Part shown: positions 22,551 to 34,413 of the stretch, one piece after another
Layout of the letters: each line of letters begins with the position of its first letter
Numbering within the stretch: the stretch's first letter is position 1
Source of the DNA: Ornithodoros turicata
Taxonomy: Eukaryota > Arthropoda > Arachnida > Ixodida > Argasidae
Length of the DNA: 64,000 bases
Reading direction: 5' to 3'
Assembly: GCF_037126465.1 (NCBI RefSeq)
Contig: NC_088202.1
Span: forward strand, 105,741,962 to 105,805,961
The notes under the pieces: model-generated
Databases searched by the model: none
Seen by the model: only the letters and a program-made list of their open reading frames with translations
What the model was told of the DNA's origin: nothing
Translations under genes and position numbers: made by a program

Positions 22551-23316
22551 TTATAGCTCTGCCAGAAGCATTAACCGTAAGTTCTGTTTAAATGAAAACA
22601 TTCTATTTATTTTTCTTAGATCTATAGGCAAAGAGTTCCAGATCTTTGGTCCAACATAGCTTAGCTCATGCATTTCAAGATTTGTGCGTGGTGCGGGCAG
22701 CCTAATGTAAATGTCATGTCTGCGAAGGTGATATGAAGAAGAAAAACATACAAAATGAACTATGTGAGGAAAGTTTGATGTGTATATTAAGCGGTGAACG
22801 GAGAAGAGACTAAATGCAAATGTAATCGACTCCCTTGGTTGTATCTTCAATATTATGCGTAGTGCACGTTTTTTGTATTAGTAAAAGCGGTTGGAGGACA
22901 CTTCGATAAGTAAGTCCATAGGCTTTAAGTGCGTAATTTAGATGCGAGTGGATTAATGAATAGTAAATTTTAAGAATATGAAGACGAAGTAGTGTTCTAA
23001 TTCTAGACAGAGCGTGTAAGCCTAGTAGCATTTTCTTCCGAATAGCTGTAACGTGTTTGTGCCAACTAAGATGTTCATTTAGCTTGACACCTAAAAATAT
23101 TACGGACGTGGCCGGGGTGAGCACATGCGACGAAAAGTAGACGTTTAAGTTATGTAAGTTTAAGGATTTCTGAGTGGGATGAAATACAACATAGTTAGAT
23201 CTTGTAAAGTTACGTACCAGTTTATTCAACGATAACCATAGTGATAGTTTACCAAGAACCAGGTTCGCCTCACGAAATAGACCTTTGTCTTGGCATCAAC
23301 AAATATATTAGTGTCG
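22551..23316 (-). pseudogene. CR1-like non-LTR reverse transcriptase, 5'-truncated and frameshifted
   Basis: Read right to left: the catalytic box DDTNIFVDAKTK near 23310, then LSLWLSLNKLVRNFTRSNYV, FLGVKLNEHLSWHKHV and LHILKIYYSLIHSHLNYA. After a frameshift near 22830 come LSYVGPKIWNSLPIDLRK and the C-terminus. These are the palm-to-thumb part and the C-terminal motif common to CR1/L2-like elements. The copy begins abruptly at the DD box, followed by GTT-rich sequence, which is the usual picture of 5' truncation during insertion. A TTTATT (AATAAA on the minus strand) lies near 22258. At least two frameshifts make it inactive. Confidence 0.8.
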
Positions 23317-23839
23317 TCTGTGTGTTATTATTGTTGTTGTTAGCATACTATAGATCGAAAGCGGTGCTAATCCGTGTTACGTGGCGCATGAACCGACATA
23401 TTCGCGAATATTTCCCGATGCTCCTTAATTGGATCCCGTTAAAGATGTGCAAGAAGCCGCAAATATAGTTGTCTAAGAACAGTCTATTGCTTCTTTTTTC
23501 TCCTTGCAAAGACAGGAAGGACATATCGGTAGTGTCTACGTCGACCGCACGGACGGAATGAAAAATTCCTTCATTGCTTAATTATTTCCCCTTCGACTAT
23601 GCGTGACATGTTTGTATTTGGCGAGCTACTCGCAAATGTGAGGAATGCTGTTAGGACTTCGTAAGCAACGTGAACCAAACACCATAATAGCCTCTTTTTC
23701 CAGAGTTGTTTGCAATCATGGTCATAGTTCGTGAGTTTACGTCGCGAGACGCTGTGATCATGAGCGGCGCCACAGTAATCGGTTTGTGGATTAGTTTTGC
23801 CCACCTGAGGCTTCGATGACGTGCGCTGAAAACCCAGAA
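23317..23839. other. Intergenic, nothing recognised
   Basis: No gene or repeat recognised. Confidence 0.4.
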
Positions 23840-24214
23840 TACGGCGCGCCTAGAGTCACTAAATGAGCTTCGCTTCAGAGTATCGACACTGAGTTCCAAG
23901 AGCGAGCATGCGCCATCTTGTTTCCGTGCCACGGTAGCCACACGCACGCGCACTTCAGGCGCATTTTACGGGGCAATGCAGCGCGAGCTCACCATGACAT
24001 CCTCGGGACGCTCTGGTGGACAATACATGGATTATCGCACAACAATCATAGACCTTTTTCTATCCAACAGCGAGCATTATGTCAGGTGCCTTTGACCCTC
24101 AACTGGGGATGGTACCGGTGTGGTGCGGAAACAAGATGGCACTCCTGCTCTCCCTTGGACCTCAGTGTCGATACTCTGAAGTGAAGCTTACTTAGTGACT
24201 CTAGGCGCGCCGTA
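23840..24214. mobile_element. 375-bp MITE with about 95-bp TIRs, TA flanks
   Basis: The left arm starts TACGGCGCGCCTAGAGTCAC; the reverse complement of the right arm starts the same way and stays similar through AGAGTATCGACACTGAG to GCCATCTTGTTTCCG. The TA at each tip fits a Tc1/mariner-type TA duplication. The interior has no transposase. An AscI-type GGCGCGCC octamer sits at both tips. Confidence 0.75.
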
Positions 24215-24316
24215 TTTAACGTCCCTTGCAGAACACGGCGTGTCTAAGCAACTTGTATACCCTGCCACCAAGTTGCTTGCGTACTTGGCATGGTTCGAAC
24301 CCACAGCGTTGGGTTC

Positions 24317-24320
<4 letters not shown>

Positions 24321-24352
<32 letters not shown>
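24321..24352. repeat. (GA)n microsatellite
   Basis: Sixteen GA units. Confidence 0.9.
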
Positions 24353-24354
<2 letters not shown>

Positions 24355-24905
24355 CATGATGACGATGATATGGGGATGACACGCGGAGTAGGGGAGTAGG
24401 CGGACACGCTACCAAGTACAAACTGATCCACCGATGCCGAACAACAAAACGAGGTTGAAAATTATCAGCGAATACCAATATCGCAGGTTCTACCTCTGAT
24501 AATTGAAAAATCCGTATATTGTCTACGCTTCCGATCCCGTGATCCCGGGACATTTTCATGCCAAGTCCTTTGTTTTCAGGAGACCTTTATGCGCAAAAAT
24601 AATCGTTGCAACCCGAAATCGTCATCTACGACACATACCAAATACGTTAGCTACCGACCCAACTGACCATAGTCGAGGTCAGCCATCAAGTAGCATTAAA
24701 ACTCTTCCGAAATCACAAAAGATTCCGATCCGATTCGTCCGCCAAGGACTCTTCCACAAGGATTCTTCCGATCTCTACAGAAAATATTAACATCCCATAT
24801 CTTCTTCCAGTTTTTTGTTCTTTTTATCTTCATCAATATGTTGATTTGGAAGTTAGAAGGAAAAACAGAGGCAGCCCTTCCAGAAAACTAGACGCGACTA
24901 CCCCA
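24353..24905. other. Intergenic, nothing recognised
   Basis: No gene or repeat recognised. Confidence 0.4.
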
Positions 24906-24916
24906 GACAAGAGCAC

Positions 24917-25010
24917 AGGGGGATATGTTTATTGAAAAAAACAAAACAAAAAAAAGAAAGGGAGGAAAGGTATGTCAGGAATATAACGTCTACTAACGAG
25001 GAAGAAAAAG
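24917..25010 (-). repeat. Retroelement 3' tail, AATAAACATATCCCC family, minus strand
   Basis: Reverse complement ends with CAATAAACATATCCCCC, preceded by T-rich sequence. The GAATAGCAAGCCGAC block is not clear here, so only the terminal part is present. Confidence 0.6.
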
Positions 25011-25618
25011 AGAGGAGAGCAAAACGCATCAACGCAGGTAGAAAACGCGCACTGTATTGCTGTGTGCAATAACGTGGGTGAGCATGTGGATAGATACAGT
25101 CGTACACGACCTTGTCGGGACAGTCGCACAGAAATTCCGATCCCGTCCAGTAATCCCCCGGAACCACAACTAGAAATTCCGAAATCCAGGGACTTTAAAC
25201 ACGGCTCAGAATTCCGAGCCCTAATATAATAATAAGTGATGACTGATTTTGCTTTTGTCACAGCTCTATCTCACCTGATTGTTTTTGTTTTGTTGTTGAT
25301 CATGGTGCGCAACTATGTCAGGAAATTCTCACTGATTGCTTTGGGGAGAAATCCGTCTTTTTTTTCCTTCTTGACCACATGAAGTCCAGTTGTCGCATAT
25401 TTCCACATATTTATTGTTGGATAACATTCGACACCATATCGCAACATTGCTTTGGGAAAGTTCTATGTTTACGGGATCGTGGGTCATATATACCATATTG
25501 ACAGGACAGTTACACAGTAATTAAGCGCATACGGTTTACGTATCCAATATTGTGGGTTGCTTTTCTTTACTTTAGTTGAACAACAACAACAATTGCCCTA
25601 TATTCTGACGATGAAGTG

Positions 25619-25700
25619 GGGAGGGGGATACTTTAGTTGAAGAAGTTATGTAATCAGGTGGGAGGGGGATACTTTAGTTGAAGAAGTTATGTAATCAGGT
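25619..25700 (+). repeat. Two exact 41-bp tandem copies
   Basis: The unit starts GGGAGGGGGATACTTTAG and ends GTAATCAGGT; copies are 25619-25659 and 25660-25700 and are identical. This indicates a recent duplication or an assembly artefact. Confidence 0.9.
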
Positions 25701-27200
25701 ATTTCTTGTATTACAGCCACGAGCGTCAGTTCATCAATTACTTACTGTGTATCTCAGTGACCTCACAAAAATCTGGGTGAAAATAGTACTGAAGCGAACA
25801 CGCATTGCCATTCTTAAGGACATCACCAGTTGAATCACTGTTTTATAGTAAATCTTGTGTGTTCTTGCATCCGGAGAAATTAAATTCACTCTCACCTCTA
25901 CAATGTCGAACCTGTGGCGGTCCGCTGGTGTTGCAGCTTGCCGTTGTTGGCCTCCCAGCTTGTGGCCAACCCATCTTCGTTTCTACTCGTGCTATTTCCA
26001 ATAAGAATGAATGAAAGAGCACACAGTTTCACAGCAAGGTACATATACCATTGCTCACCACAGTGACACCCATGCTTCCATTGTGTGTTTCTTCTTGTTT
26101 TCGATACATTGTGGAAAAGGAGAACAACTGGCCAAGCAGATTATTTTTCAAGGAAAGAGAGGAAGATTCACGGACGAATACTGTGGAATGCAACTCTTAT
26201 ATGCGACGATAACGAACCAATACTTAAATATCTTAACGTATCTTAAGTACTTTTTAGAGTCTATACTACTCTACTCTTTTTACTTTGTTTTCCAAGTATT
26301 TGTACTCTATCTTAAATACGTTCTCCTTTCAGTACTTAGAATTTTACTTTAAATACATTTCTGTACACCCGTATGTCTGAGTACACCGTCATGCTCAATG
26401 ATAGAAATAGCAATAGAAAGAAAAAATGGAAACGTAGGTCGCACTGGTGCGACCCGCTGTTCCAGGACGCTTGGCGTGTGAAAGCACTGAATGATTTATT
26501 AGATTTATTAGATTATTTTGGCACGTATGTCCTTGAGGTAGTTCGTCAGTGCACACAGCGCAGGTTGCTGGTGCTGCCTTGGCCATCATGCTCAATGATA
26601 TCTCGGTCGATAGCCCACATCCCAAGCGATGATGAAATGATGGATAAAACTCGGACGAACACGCTACTCCATAACTCGAGAAAAGAGCACGATACATATA
26701 TACTCTAAACTTTCTTCAGTTCGTTAACGGGATATGAATCTGGTACATGCCTGCAGTGCAAGAAACAGAGAAGAAAATAAAGATAAAAATGGAAAACCCG
26801 ATAACAGCTCTCGGCTTCCAACCCGGCTGATACAGACACCGAAGGTAACGCACTTCTTTCCCTGCGTGTGCTGAGCTTAATAAGGAAGGCGACGGTGTAG
26901 GCTACACGAAATCTCATTTGCGTTGCGCCTAAGCCGACGCTGCTGTTTGAGAAGCCGGCAGACGGTTTATATGAAGGTCTGTTGATCCCACACGTCGGAC
27001 AGCAATTACATGAGGAGTCGCCTGGGGTTGCGCCATTGACGTCTCTTGTGAAGGAAGTCTGGCGCTTCAGAACGACAGGTATCGTTGTCCGCGATTGGTA
27101 TTACGAAGTCGCGGCAAGTAGCGGAAACGATAGAGCTTATCTCAATTTTTCTTTTACTACTCAATCAATTATTCTCCTTACGTGCAAATCTACTCCAAAT
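25701..27200. other. Intergenic, nothing coding recognised
   Basis: 26220-26350 is rich in AAGTACTTT and AAATAC words, possibly a decayed transposon end. The open frame at 26373-26708 lacks family features. Confidence 0.4.
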
Positions 27201-27205
27201 TATTA

Positions 27206-27495
27206 TTATTTTTGATTCCGTGTTAGCGCCGCGAAGCAACTGTGGCTATGAGCGGCGTACTGATGTGGACAGATGGAGAGAGGACAGCAGGAAGGAGTGG
27301 GGGACAGGGGGTTAGCACGCGTCCTGGGGTGACTTCAGGGCGAACTGTGCTGACAGTCGTCTGGAAAGTCTTCGGAAAGCCCAGGGACACCTCAGACAGC
27401 ACAGCCGGTGGTAGGATTCGAACCCACCACCTCCCAGTCTTCAGCAAGACCTCCACCAACGAAGGGGGGTACGTCATAACCCGGCCGGCCATGCC
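27206..27495 (-). mobile_element. tRNA-derived SINE, full-length-like
   Basis: Minus strand: head with B box GGTTCGAATCC, then CCACCGGCTGTGCTGTCTGA, body, and end GCTTCGCGGCGCTAACACGG followed by an A-rich tail. It is very similar to the copy at 8712-9045. Confidence 0.8.
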
Positions 27496-27511
27496 GCTGG
27501 TTTATTATTAT

Positions 27512-27542
27512 ATTAGCCCTGGGGCGCTGCCCCAGGGCTAAT
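27512..27542. repeat. Perfect 14-bp hairpin with 3-base loop
   Basis: ATTAGCCCTGGGGC, loop GCT, then the exact reverse complement. Arms are perfect. It lies just outside the SINE. Its core recurs imperfectly at about 18740. Confidence 0.85.
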
Positions 27543-27597
27543 TGTAGAGAATGAAGGATGATGGTGATGGAGACGGCAGTTCAAGTGATTAGGTGAT

Positions 27598-27780
27598 ACC
27601 GTTGGCAGGGCCGGTGCTAGGGGTGTGCGGGGCCTGAGGCAAAAGACATATCGCGGAGCCTGTTTCACACGATGAAGTGCATACTTGATATTAAAAAAAA
27701 AAAGTTGAGGGCTTCGTGCGCGGGGCCTAAGGCGGTCGCCTTACCCCCCCCCCCCCCCTATAGCTGGCCCTGACCGTTGG
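27598..27780. mobile_element. hAT-type MITE with perfect 8-bp target duplication
   Basis: The element is 27606-27772 (167 bp). Its ends are CAGGGCCGGTGCTAGGGG and, from the right, CAGGGCCAGCTATAGGGG. ACCGTTGG is repeated exactly on both sides (27598-27605 and 27773-27780). CAGGG-type tips plus an 8-bp duplication are the hAT signature. It has an internal A run and C run and no coding capacity. Confidence 0.88.
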
Positions 27781-27953
27781 CAACGTCACCGTTATGTTAC
27801 TGTAAGTTCCGGAACCAAAGACAGCGTGCGTGATTCAGAATCTTATCTGTGTATATTAGGTGCGGTAGACGCGGTACGTCGTCTACTGGGCTTCCGGTAG
27901 CGGTAAACTAAAACTCCCTAATAAGTGTAGGGACTTCTCCAAGTAACAGCGCC

Positions 27954-27984
<31 letters not shown>

Positions 27985-29461
27985 AAATAGCTCCGTAACC
28001 TTTCATCAGCGCACCTAATACTCCATGCGCTGGATTGTTTATCTCTGGTCGCGCGCTTCATTGCAAAACACGTGTCGTGTTGCAGAACCCCTCCCGTTGT
28101 GCAGCCGCCCTTCAGAGTTGTGTCCCTCAATAATACATTTGTTCCGTTAGGCATCAGCTCGATTACTTTCCGCAGCTTAAATGCGAAATGCAAGCATGAA
28201 GACATCATGAATCCCTGGGCGGCAGAGGATTCGCCCGAACGTTACCAGGCATCTGATACGCCTGAAAGGGTCGAGCTAACATATTGAACGTGGCAACGCC
28301 AATTGTGGAACTGGTTGCGTAGCTGTCCACTTATCCTTCCCTCACGATAGCGATCAAGTTTTCTGCCTCCACGCTCAGGGCGAGCGAGGTCGGTAGGAAT
28401 CCAGTCAGCCTTGAGCAAACACGCAGAGAAAATACACGACCGCTAATGACGAGGGCCACTTTTCTCCGTGTAGCTCTCGCAGCACTTGCAATTTTCACTG
28501 ATGCCACCTTTGCAGAAAACGAAACAGTTCTTTTTTTTTTTTTTTTTACGGCAGTTGTGCCGTGAGGTGACGTCCCTCTGACACGATTTTAGTACTTTTG
28601 GACTGCACTGAATTTCCGTGCGACATAACCTTTTCTTCGGATTGTAAAAGATTGAAATACCGAAGTGCGCGGATAGAGAGGGAGAGAGAAACGGAAAGAT
28701 ACTACTAATAAAATTATGCATGACCTCAGGAAACAGGCAGGCAGACCGCTCGTCTACCCAACGTGACCCCCCTCTCACTCAGGAAACACTAACAAACAAA
28801 ATCAAAACGAGCCAGTTGATGTTATAGTATTAATGAATTTTCCTTTAACAAAAACAAATGACAACAGAATCATACTGATATATGCTGGTAAGTAAAGTAA
28901 ATGGGGCGGGGGGGGTATTCACTGGTGTCTGTTGTAGAGACGTCAAATGCTGACTGCTCGGGATAGCCATCACTCGGTGGGGGGGGGGGGGGGGGGTTGC
29001 TGGTGGTACGATGTTCAAAGAGGAGACTACGAGAGCTAGACTTCGAGAGCTAAAGAGCGCGAACTGGAAAAACGAATCAGCAGAACATAATGTTTATTTG
29101 AAATGGTAGTGTTAGCTCATCGAAGCAATTAACGGTGACCGCGTAGCATAGATCGAAGGTCAGTTGTTTGACAATGATTTCCACGCCCTTTTACGAGACC
29201 AGTGCCATCTAGTTGATAATACGAAAGCTGCTTAAGCTGAACACCAAGTAGTTTGTTTTTGTTTATCTTTTACCAATGCATACAAGTAAGGGCTTTTTCT
29301 CATAAGCTGTAACGCGACCACAGGCATTCTGGAAACATTCCACTCGATTACTCCGCAGTAAAATGTACAATTCTGTAGTATAATGTAACTCAAATAATGA
29401 CAAAGACTATCGTTTAAGTAGTGCTGTTCCTGATATTGCGTATTTTCTCCTCTCATCACAC
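27781..29461. other. Intergenic upstream of the LRR gene
   Basis: Holds long C or G runs at 27955-27970 and 28979-28996 and an A/T run near 28533. No gene recognised. The promoter and first untranslated exon of the LRR gene may lie here or further left, but I cannot place them. Confidence 0.45.
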
Positions 29462-29463
29462 AG
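29462..29463 (+). other. 3' splice site before the LRR gene start codon
   Basis: TTTTCTCCTCTCATCACACAG is a strong polypyrimidine-AG acceptor. It lies 22 bases before the ATG at 29486, so the coding start is in the second exon at least. Confidence 0.6.
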
Positions 29464-29485
29464 GTCCTCCGACGTAGCAGCGGAC

Positions 29486-32400
29486 ATGGGGCTGACGCTT
29501 ATCGTCCTTCTTGGACTGGCAACATCCATCGCAGGGGCGGCAGTGACTTGCCCGAAAAGCCAAACACAGTTATACCCTTGCAAGTGCACAAGGAGCGAGG
29601 ACAGCGGGCAGCATGTTCTCTGTGATGGCGTCAACCTCGCTATGATGTCTAGAGGTCTAAATAACGTCGAACATGTCATCGCGAACCTCACCATCACCCG
29701 CGCATCCATGAGGAACCTCTTTGGTGATGTGTTTCAAAACATTAAGGTCATCAACCTTACTGTCAACCACGGTAGTCTCAGTACCATCTCACCCAACGTC
29801 ATGGACAACTTCGTCGAATCTTTAAAAGCGCTTAGCTTCGAGGATAATCATCTGACTGAAGTACCGGTTGAATTGATCAACAGGTTCGGAAATATGACGT
29901 CATTAAATCTCGCACATAACAGAATCGAGGTCGTACCCGCAAACGCTTTCCGAGCTTTAAATATTCTCCTGGAACTGCGCTTAGATCATAACCGCATTTT
30001 CAAAATTCACGCCGCTGCTTTCACGGGTCTGAACAGGCTCGACACACTTCACCTTCATCATAACAACCTTGAAAAGTTCGAAAGGAATACTTTCCGTACC
30101 GTACGACGAACGAAATATCTGGATATTTCCTACAATAACTTCACCACATTTCAGAGAACGGACTTCAATCAACTGACCAACATGTGGTTCCTAAACATTT
30201 CAAACAACAGAATTGCGTCTTTTCCGAGGGCAATGTTCGTCACTAACGCCATTTTGAGAGTAATGAACATGTCTAACAATGAGCTCACTGCGGTCGACAT
30301 AAACATGGTAAAAGGAGTTCGATACTTGCGTGACATCTACTTCAGGGGAAACAAGATCAAGACGGTCGACAAAAAGGCATTCGTGTCAGCAAAGCACCTG
30401 CGAACGCTCGACTTGGCTTACAACCAACTAGAAGACATCGGTTACGAACAATTTAAAGAGTTTCAATGGCTGGAGAAACTCGATTTGAGCTACAACAAGA
30501 TTACCAGGATAGCAAGCGCTGGTTTCCTGAAGATGTACCAAGTCCACATCGATCTCAGCCATAACAACATAAGCTACATCGGAGAAATGGCGTTCCAGGA
30601 ACTCTCCAACGTGACGGTGTTCGATTTATCTTACAACAGCATATCTGGAATGCCAAATGAGGCATTTTACCTATCCGACGTGACTGCACTGCTTCTAAAC
30701 CATAACAATGTCAGCGACCTCAACATGGTGCCCATAGCAAACGTTACAGGAATCAAGGTCCTCAATATCAGCTTCAACAGTATTGCGGAGATTAACCGGA
30801 AAGCGTTCACAAAAAAGAAGTTGTATGAGCTACACACGCTTGACCTCAGCTACAACAACATAACGGAGGTTACAGGGAGTGTGTTCGAAAAACTAGGTGG
30901 AATTAGACACATCAATCTCAGTCATAACGCAATTCGAAAGGTGGGATACAATATGTTTGGCACAGTGCACACTTTACTAGATCTGGATATCAGTCACAAT
31001 AACATCAGTGAAGTGAGTTACGGTGGCCTGTCGGCTCTGGTGAGTGTACGATCGATAAGGGCCAACAATAATCGTATTAGAAAAATGTTCAGTTTGCCAA
31101 TCGCCCTCAATGAGCTCCACCTGGAACACAATGAACTTCAGCATTTCGGTCCGAATACATTTGCTTCGATGAACTCCATGCTGCGACTTTACCTCGATCA
31201 CAACAACCTCACCAGACTTCAAAAAGGGTCATTCGCAAACCTTCTTACCCTACAAACTCTCTCTCTGGGGAACAACAGCATTTCAGAGATTCCATGGGAA
31301 GCTTTGCAAGATATGACGTCGCTGCAATACCTGAACTTTCCGCACAACAATATCACGACGCTGCCGAAGAAGGCTTTTGGAAGGCTTCCGGTGGTGTTCG
31401 AACTGCAACTCCAGCACAATCAAATTAATAATATCAGCGCGAACGCTTTTGAAGGAATGCTGCAATTGCTCAGACTGAATATGAGCTACAACAACATTTC
31501 TTCTATTCCTCCAGAAGCTTTCAAAGGCTTAGTTTCCCTGCGCACATTAGATCTTTCTCACAATACGCTTAATAAACTAGAAAACAAGACGCACGGACTG
31601 CTCGACGACTTGCTTTCGTTAGAAGTCATCAACGCCTCGTATAACCAAGTGGCGTTCGTAACAGACAAGACGTTCCCAAAATCCCCCTACATTCCCTACA
31701 AGCTGAGATTCATAGATCTCAGTCACAACTTCTTATCCGTCCTAACTACGTCATTTGACGATGGAATGGGCAAAGTGGAGCATTTGGACTTGAGTCATAA
31801 TTTAATAAACGAGATGTATTCCGGTGTACTCAAGAACTTGTCAAGTCTGAAGCACCTGGACATGTCAGATAATGACCTGCGGCATCTGTCGAATGATGCT
31901 CTCGTTATGCCGGACACTCTAGAGTGGGTCGATGTGAGTCACAACAAAATAACTGTGGCCGACTTAAAAGGATTCCTGGAGTCGGAAAACCTGGTGCATG
32001 TAGACCTGAGGTACAACAATTTCGAGAACTTCGAGGAAGCGTTCATGGACAGAATAAAGAACGGGCTGAAGATATATTACGAAGGTGAGTCTTGGTTGGC
32101 GTTCGGGGTTAGGGTCAGTGACAGCACAACAAATGGAACGTATCGCGTCAACCTGTTGATAAAAACAAAATTGCCAGTACGCAACATTTTATGTTGAGTT
32201 CCACTGGTCGTTGTAGAGCAGAAGAGCTTACACTGGCTTGAGTATGCATGTTACCACACTCGTTTCTACGCTGAACCCACACCGGCACTGCACGAAAACG
32301 CCCTGTGGAATTCGATGAACAAAGTAATGAAGTACAAGTGAGCTAGTGTAACAGAGTTGATGGTAGTATTTCCTTGAGCTTGAGGATGCAGGTAACAGAA

Positions 32401-34413
32401 CGGGTACACGGAAAAGGAGATGCTATACTGTGGCGGCCCGTGGACGACGCGCCACTGCTGCCGCGTGCCATGGCACAAGATAGCAGTTCTATTTGCAGAA
32501 TTCGCCATAACATTTCTGCGCTTCGCGTTCAAGTCGACCAGTGCCTTTGGAGGGCGCTGCAACTTTGTAACATTATTCAGGTTGTTTCTTTTTAACTGCA
32601 CCAGACCTTGAAAAAAAAAAAAAAAACTTATGGGAGCACTGCTCTCATACCGCCTTTGCAGGTGGGTTGTACGAACAGGCGGACATTCTCTCGAAGAGGA
32701 TATATAACTACTAGACGACTAATTACCCATAACTCACTAATTAGCTCCTTAATTAAGGGCTTTCGCGGAAAAGTGAGATAGCAGAGTGGAAGACCATCCT
32801 CGTTATATGCGTTTCTGTTTCTTCCTTCTTTTTTTAAATCCTGAAACGAGCACTACGTGGAATCCATTGGAATCCATCGCCGAATTTCACGTTGCAACTG
32901 AGCCGAAATCGCGAGGATCAGGAACGCATGGAGGACAGCGCTCATTCCACGTAATGAGAGGGCCACATGCTATGGAGCGATGGGGATGATTGGAGTAGTT
33001 GCTGATCTGCAGGCCAGGTCATCCGCTAGTGGTAATAGTGATGCTATTCCACAGACTGGGAGATGACCCGGATTCGAGTCCGGGCGCCGGCTGTGTTGTC
33101 CGGGTGTTTTCCCTGGGTTTTCCTCAGACGCTTTAAGACAAATGTCGGTACAGTTCCCTGTGAAGTCGGCCCAGAAAGCACGGTCCTCCCTGTGATAGTG
33201 GTGACGTTGCCCGTCTAAGCGAGGTCGACTATAGGGCAAGCAGTCCCACCACCATCACCAGGTGAGCCTTCAACGGCGAAGGTCATGCGCTCCTGAGGAG
33301 CACGGTTTCGGTTTCGGCTCATTTGCGCAGCAAAATTCGGCGATGGACATGTAAACGAACATGCTCGTTTGAGGATAAAGAAAAAGAAAGAAAGAATGCA
33401 TTTACAAGAGGATTATTGCCTATTCTGTTGTCTGGCTTTTTCTCGAAAGTCCCCATTTAAAGAGCTGATAAATTCTAGGTAATGAGTCGTCTAGTAATTA
33501 CATACTCTTTTCGAGAGAATGTCCGCCTAGCCGTATAACGCAATCGCAAAAACGGTCGTCTATGCTGCTCCCATAAAAAAAAAAAAAAAAACGCCCTGCG
33601 TAATTGTCTAACATACTTAGAAATAGTAAAGGCGGTATTAGCTTCAGAATCGTAAACTGCGTGCCGACATTTTGCCAAAACGGATGATTTCGTCGGGCCA
33701 AATTTCTTTCTTTTATTTCTACTAATTTTTACTAATTACTTTTTTAATCAAGTGCCCATATTACAAGGGCGACCGACGATACACTGAACATGTTAACAGT
33801 TTCAATATTGTTATATTTTCGCAAGATTATTTGCTTTTCTTCTCCAGGAAACCCTATCACCTGCGACTGCAGCATGAAATATCTCCGCCAATGGTTGACG
33901 TATCGTGTCAACGCTACCGAATGGCAGGGTGTCATCTGCCATGCTCCTGCCAATCTCGAGAACGAGCACTTCCTCGACGTCAACCCGGACAACCTTCAGT
34001 GTCGTTCCAAGGAAAGCCCTGTCTTTGAAGACGTCGTGCCGACAGACCTCAGGTTCCGGGTCGTCGACTCTCCGGCGTCACATCGTATACGCTTCGCATG
34101 GTACGTCGCCACGAAAGAAGACGTCTCGGGCTTCAAGGCTGTGGTCAGTGAAGTGCCATCAAATCACATAGCCGTAGAGCAGAACATTTCTTACCGTCAT
34201 CGAGAATACAGCATAGATGGGTTAGGATCGTCTGTAGATTACCAGCTGTGCTTGGTGGCGTTGGACTCAACCGGAAAGGCAAGAGATTTGAGTCCGTTGC
34301 AGTGCAGGTCTGTTAGACCTATGGGAGGCAGTGCTTCCGTTCCCTTTGCTGTGACAATGGCTGTTGTGTGTTCTGTGTTACTTAGTTTGTTATGCGCTGG
34401 ATATTGCGCGTAA
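29486..34413 (+). CDS. Chaoptin-like leucine-rich-repeat cell-surface protein, two coding exons
   Basis: Probably a secreted adhesion or recognition protein displayed on the outer membrane face. Exon 1 is 29486-32084 and ends at a GTGAGT donor. Exon 2 is 33848-34413 after a TTTTCTTCTCCAG acceptor. Phases match (G + GA gives Gly) and the join reads YYEGNPITCDC. Total 1054 residues. Order: signal peptide (about 1-18), Cys-rich N-cap (CPKSQTQLYPCKC), about 33 LRRs of about 24 residues with LDLSHNNI-type cores (about 65-860), Cys-rich C-cap (CDC...CHAPANLE...LQC), an FnIII-like region (about 910-1010), and a terminal hydrophobic tail (VPFAVTMAVVCSVLLSLL) with almost no residues after it. A tail without a cytoplasmic part fits a GPI signal, as in Drosophila chaoptin. 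Many NxS/T sites suggest heavy glycosylation. The isolated open frame would read through the donor and stop at 32197. Orthology to chaoptin itself is not proven. Confidence 0.9.
32629..33575. mobile_element. Intronic element with about 100-bp terminal inverted repeats
   Basis: The left arm begins TATGGGAGCA and contains GGCGGACATTCTCTCGAA and CTAGACGACT. The right arm, reverse complemented, has the same order, with the 18-base core identical. A-rich tracts lie just outside both tips, and TA at each tip fits TA duplication. The middle carries a SINE. No transposase. Confidence 0.65.
33002..33262 (+). mobile_element. tRNA-derived SINE in the LRR gene intron
   Basis: Plus strand: A-box-like CTAGTGGTAATAG, B box GGATTCGAGTCC, then CCGGCTGTGTTGTCCGGGTG and a body homologous to the 8712 and 27206 copies. 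Its 3' part differs from theirs, so it is another subfamily. It lies in sense with the gene. Confidence 0.8.

Larger units (their letters stand above)
32085..33847 (+). other. Intron of the LRR gene (1763 bp)
   Basis: GTGAGT at the 5' end and TTCTCCAG at the 3' end. It contains an inverted-repeat element (32629-33575) with a SINE inside it (33002-33262). Confidence 0.85.

Noticed and set aside
32085..32197. Reading the LRR frame on to the stop at 32197
   Set aside because: A strong GTGAGT donor at 32085 and an in-phase exon encoding the expected Cys-rich cap show that this end is intron sequence.
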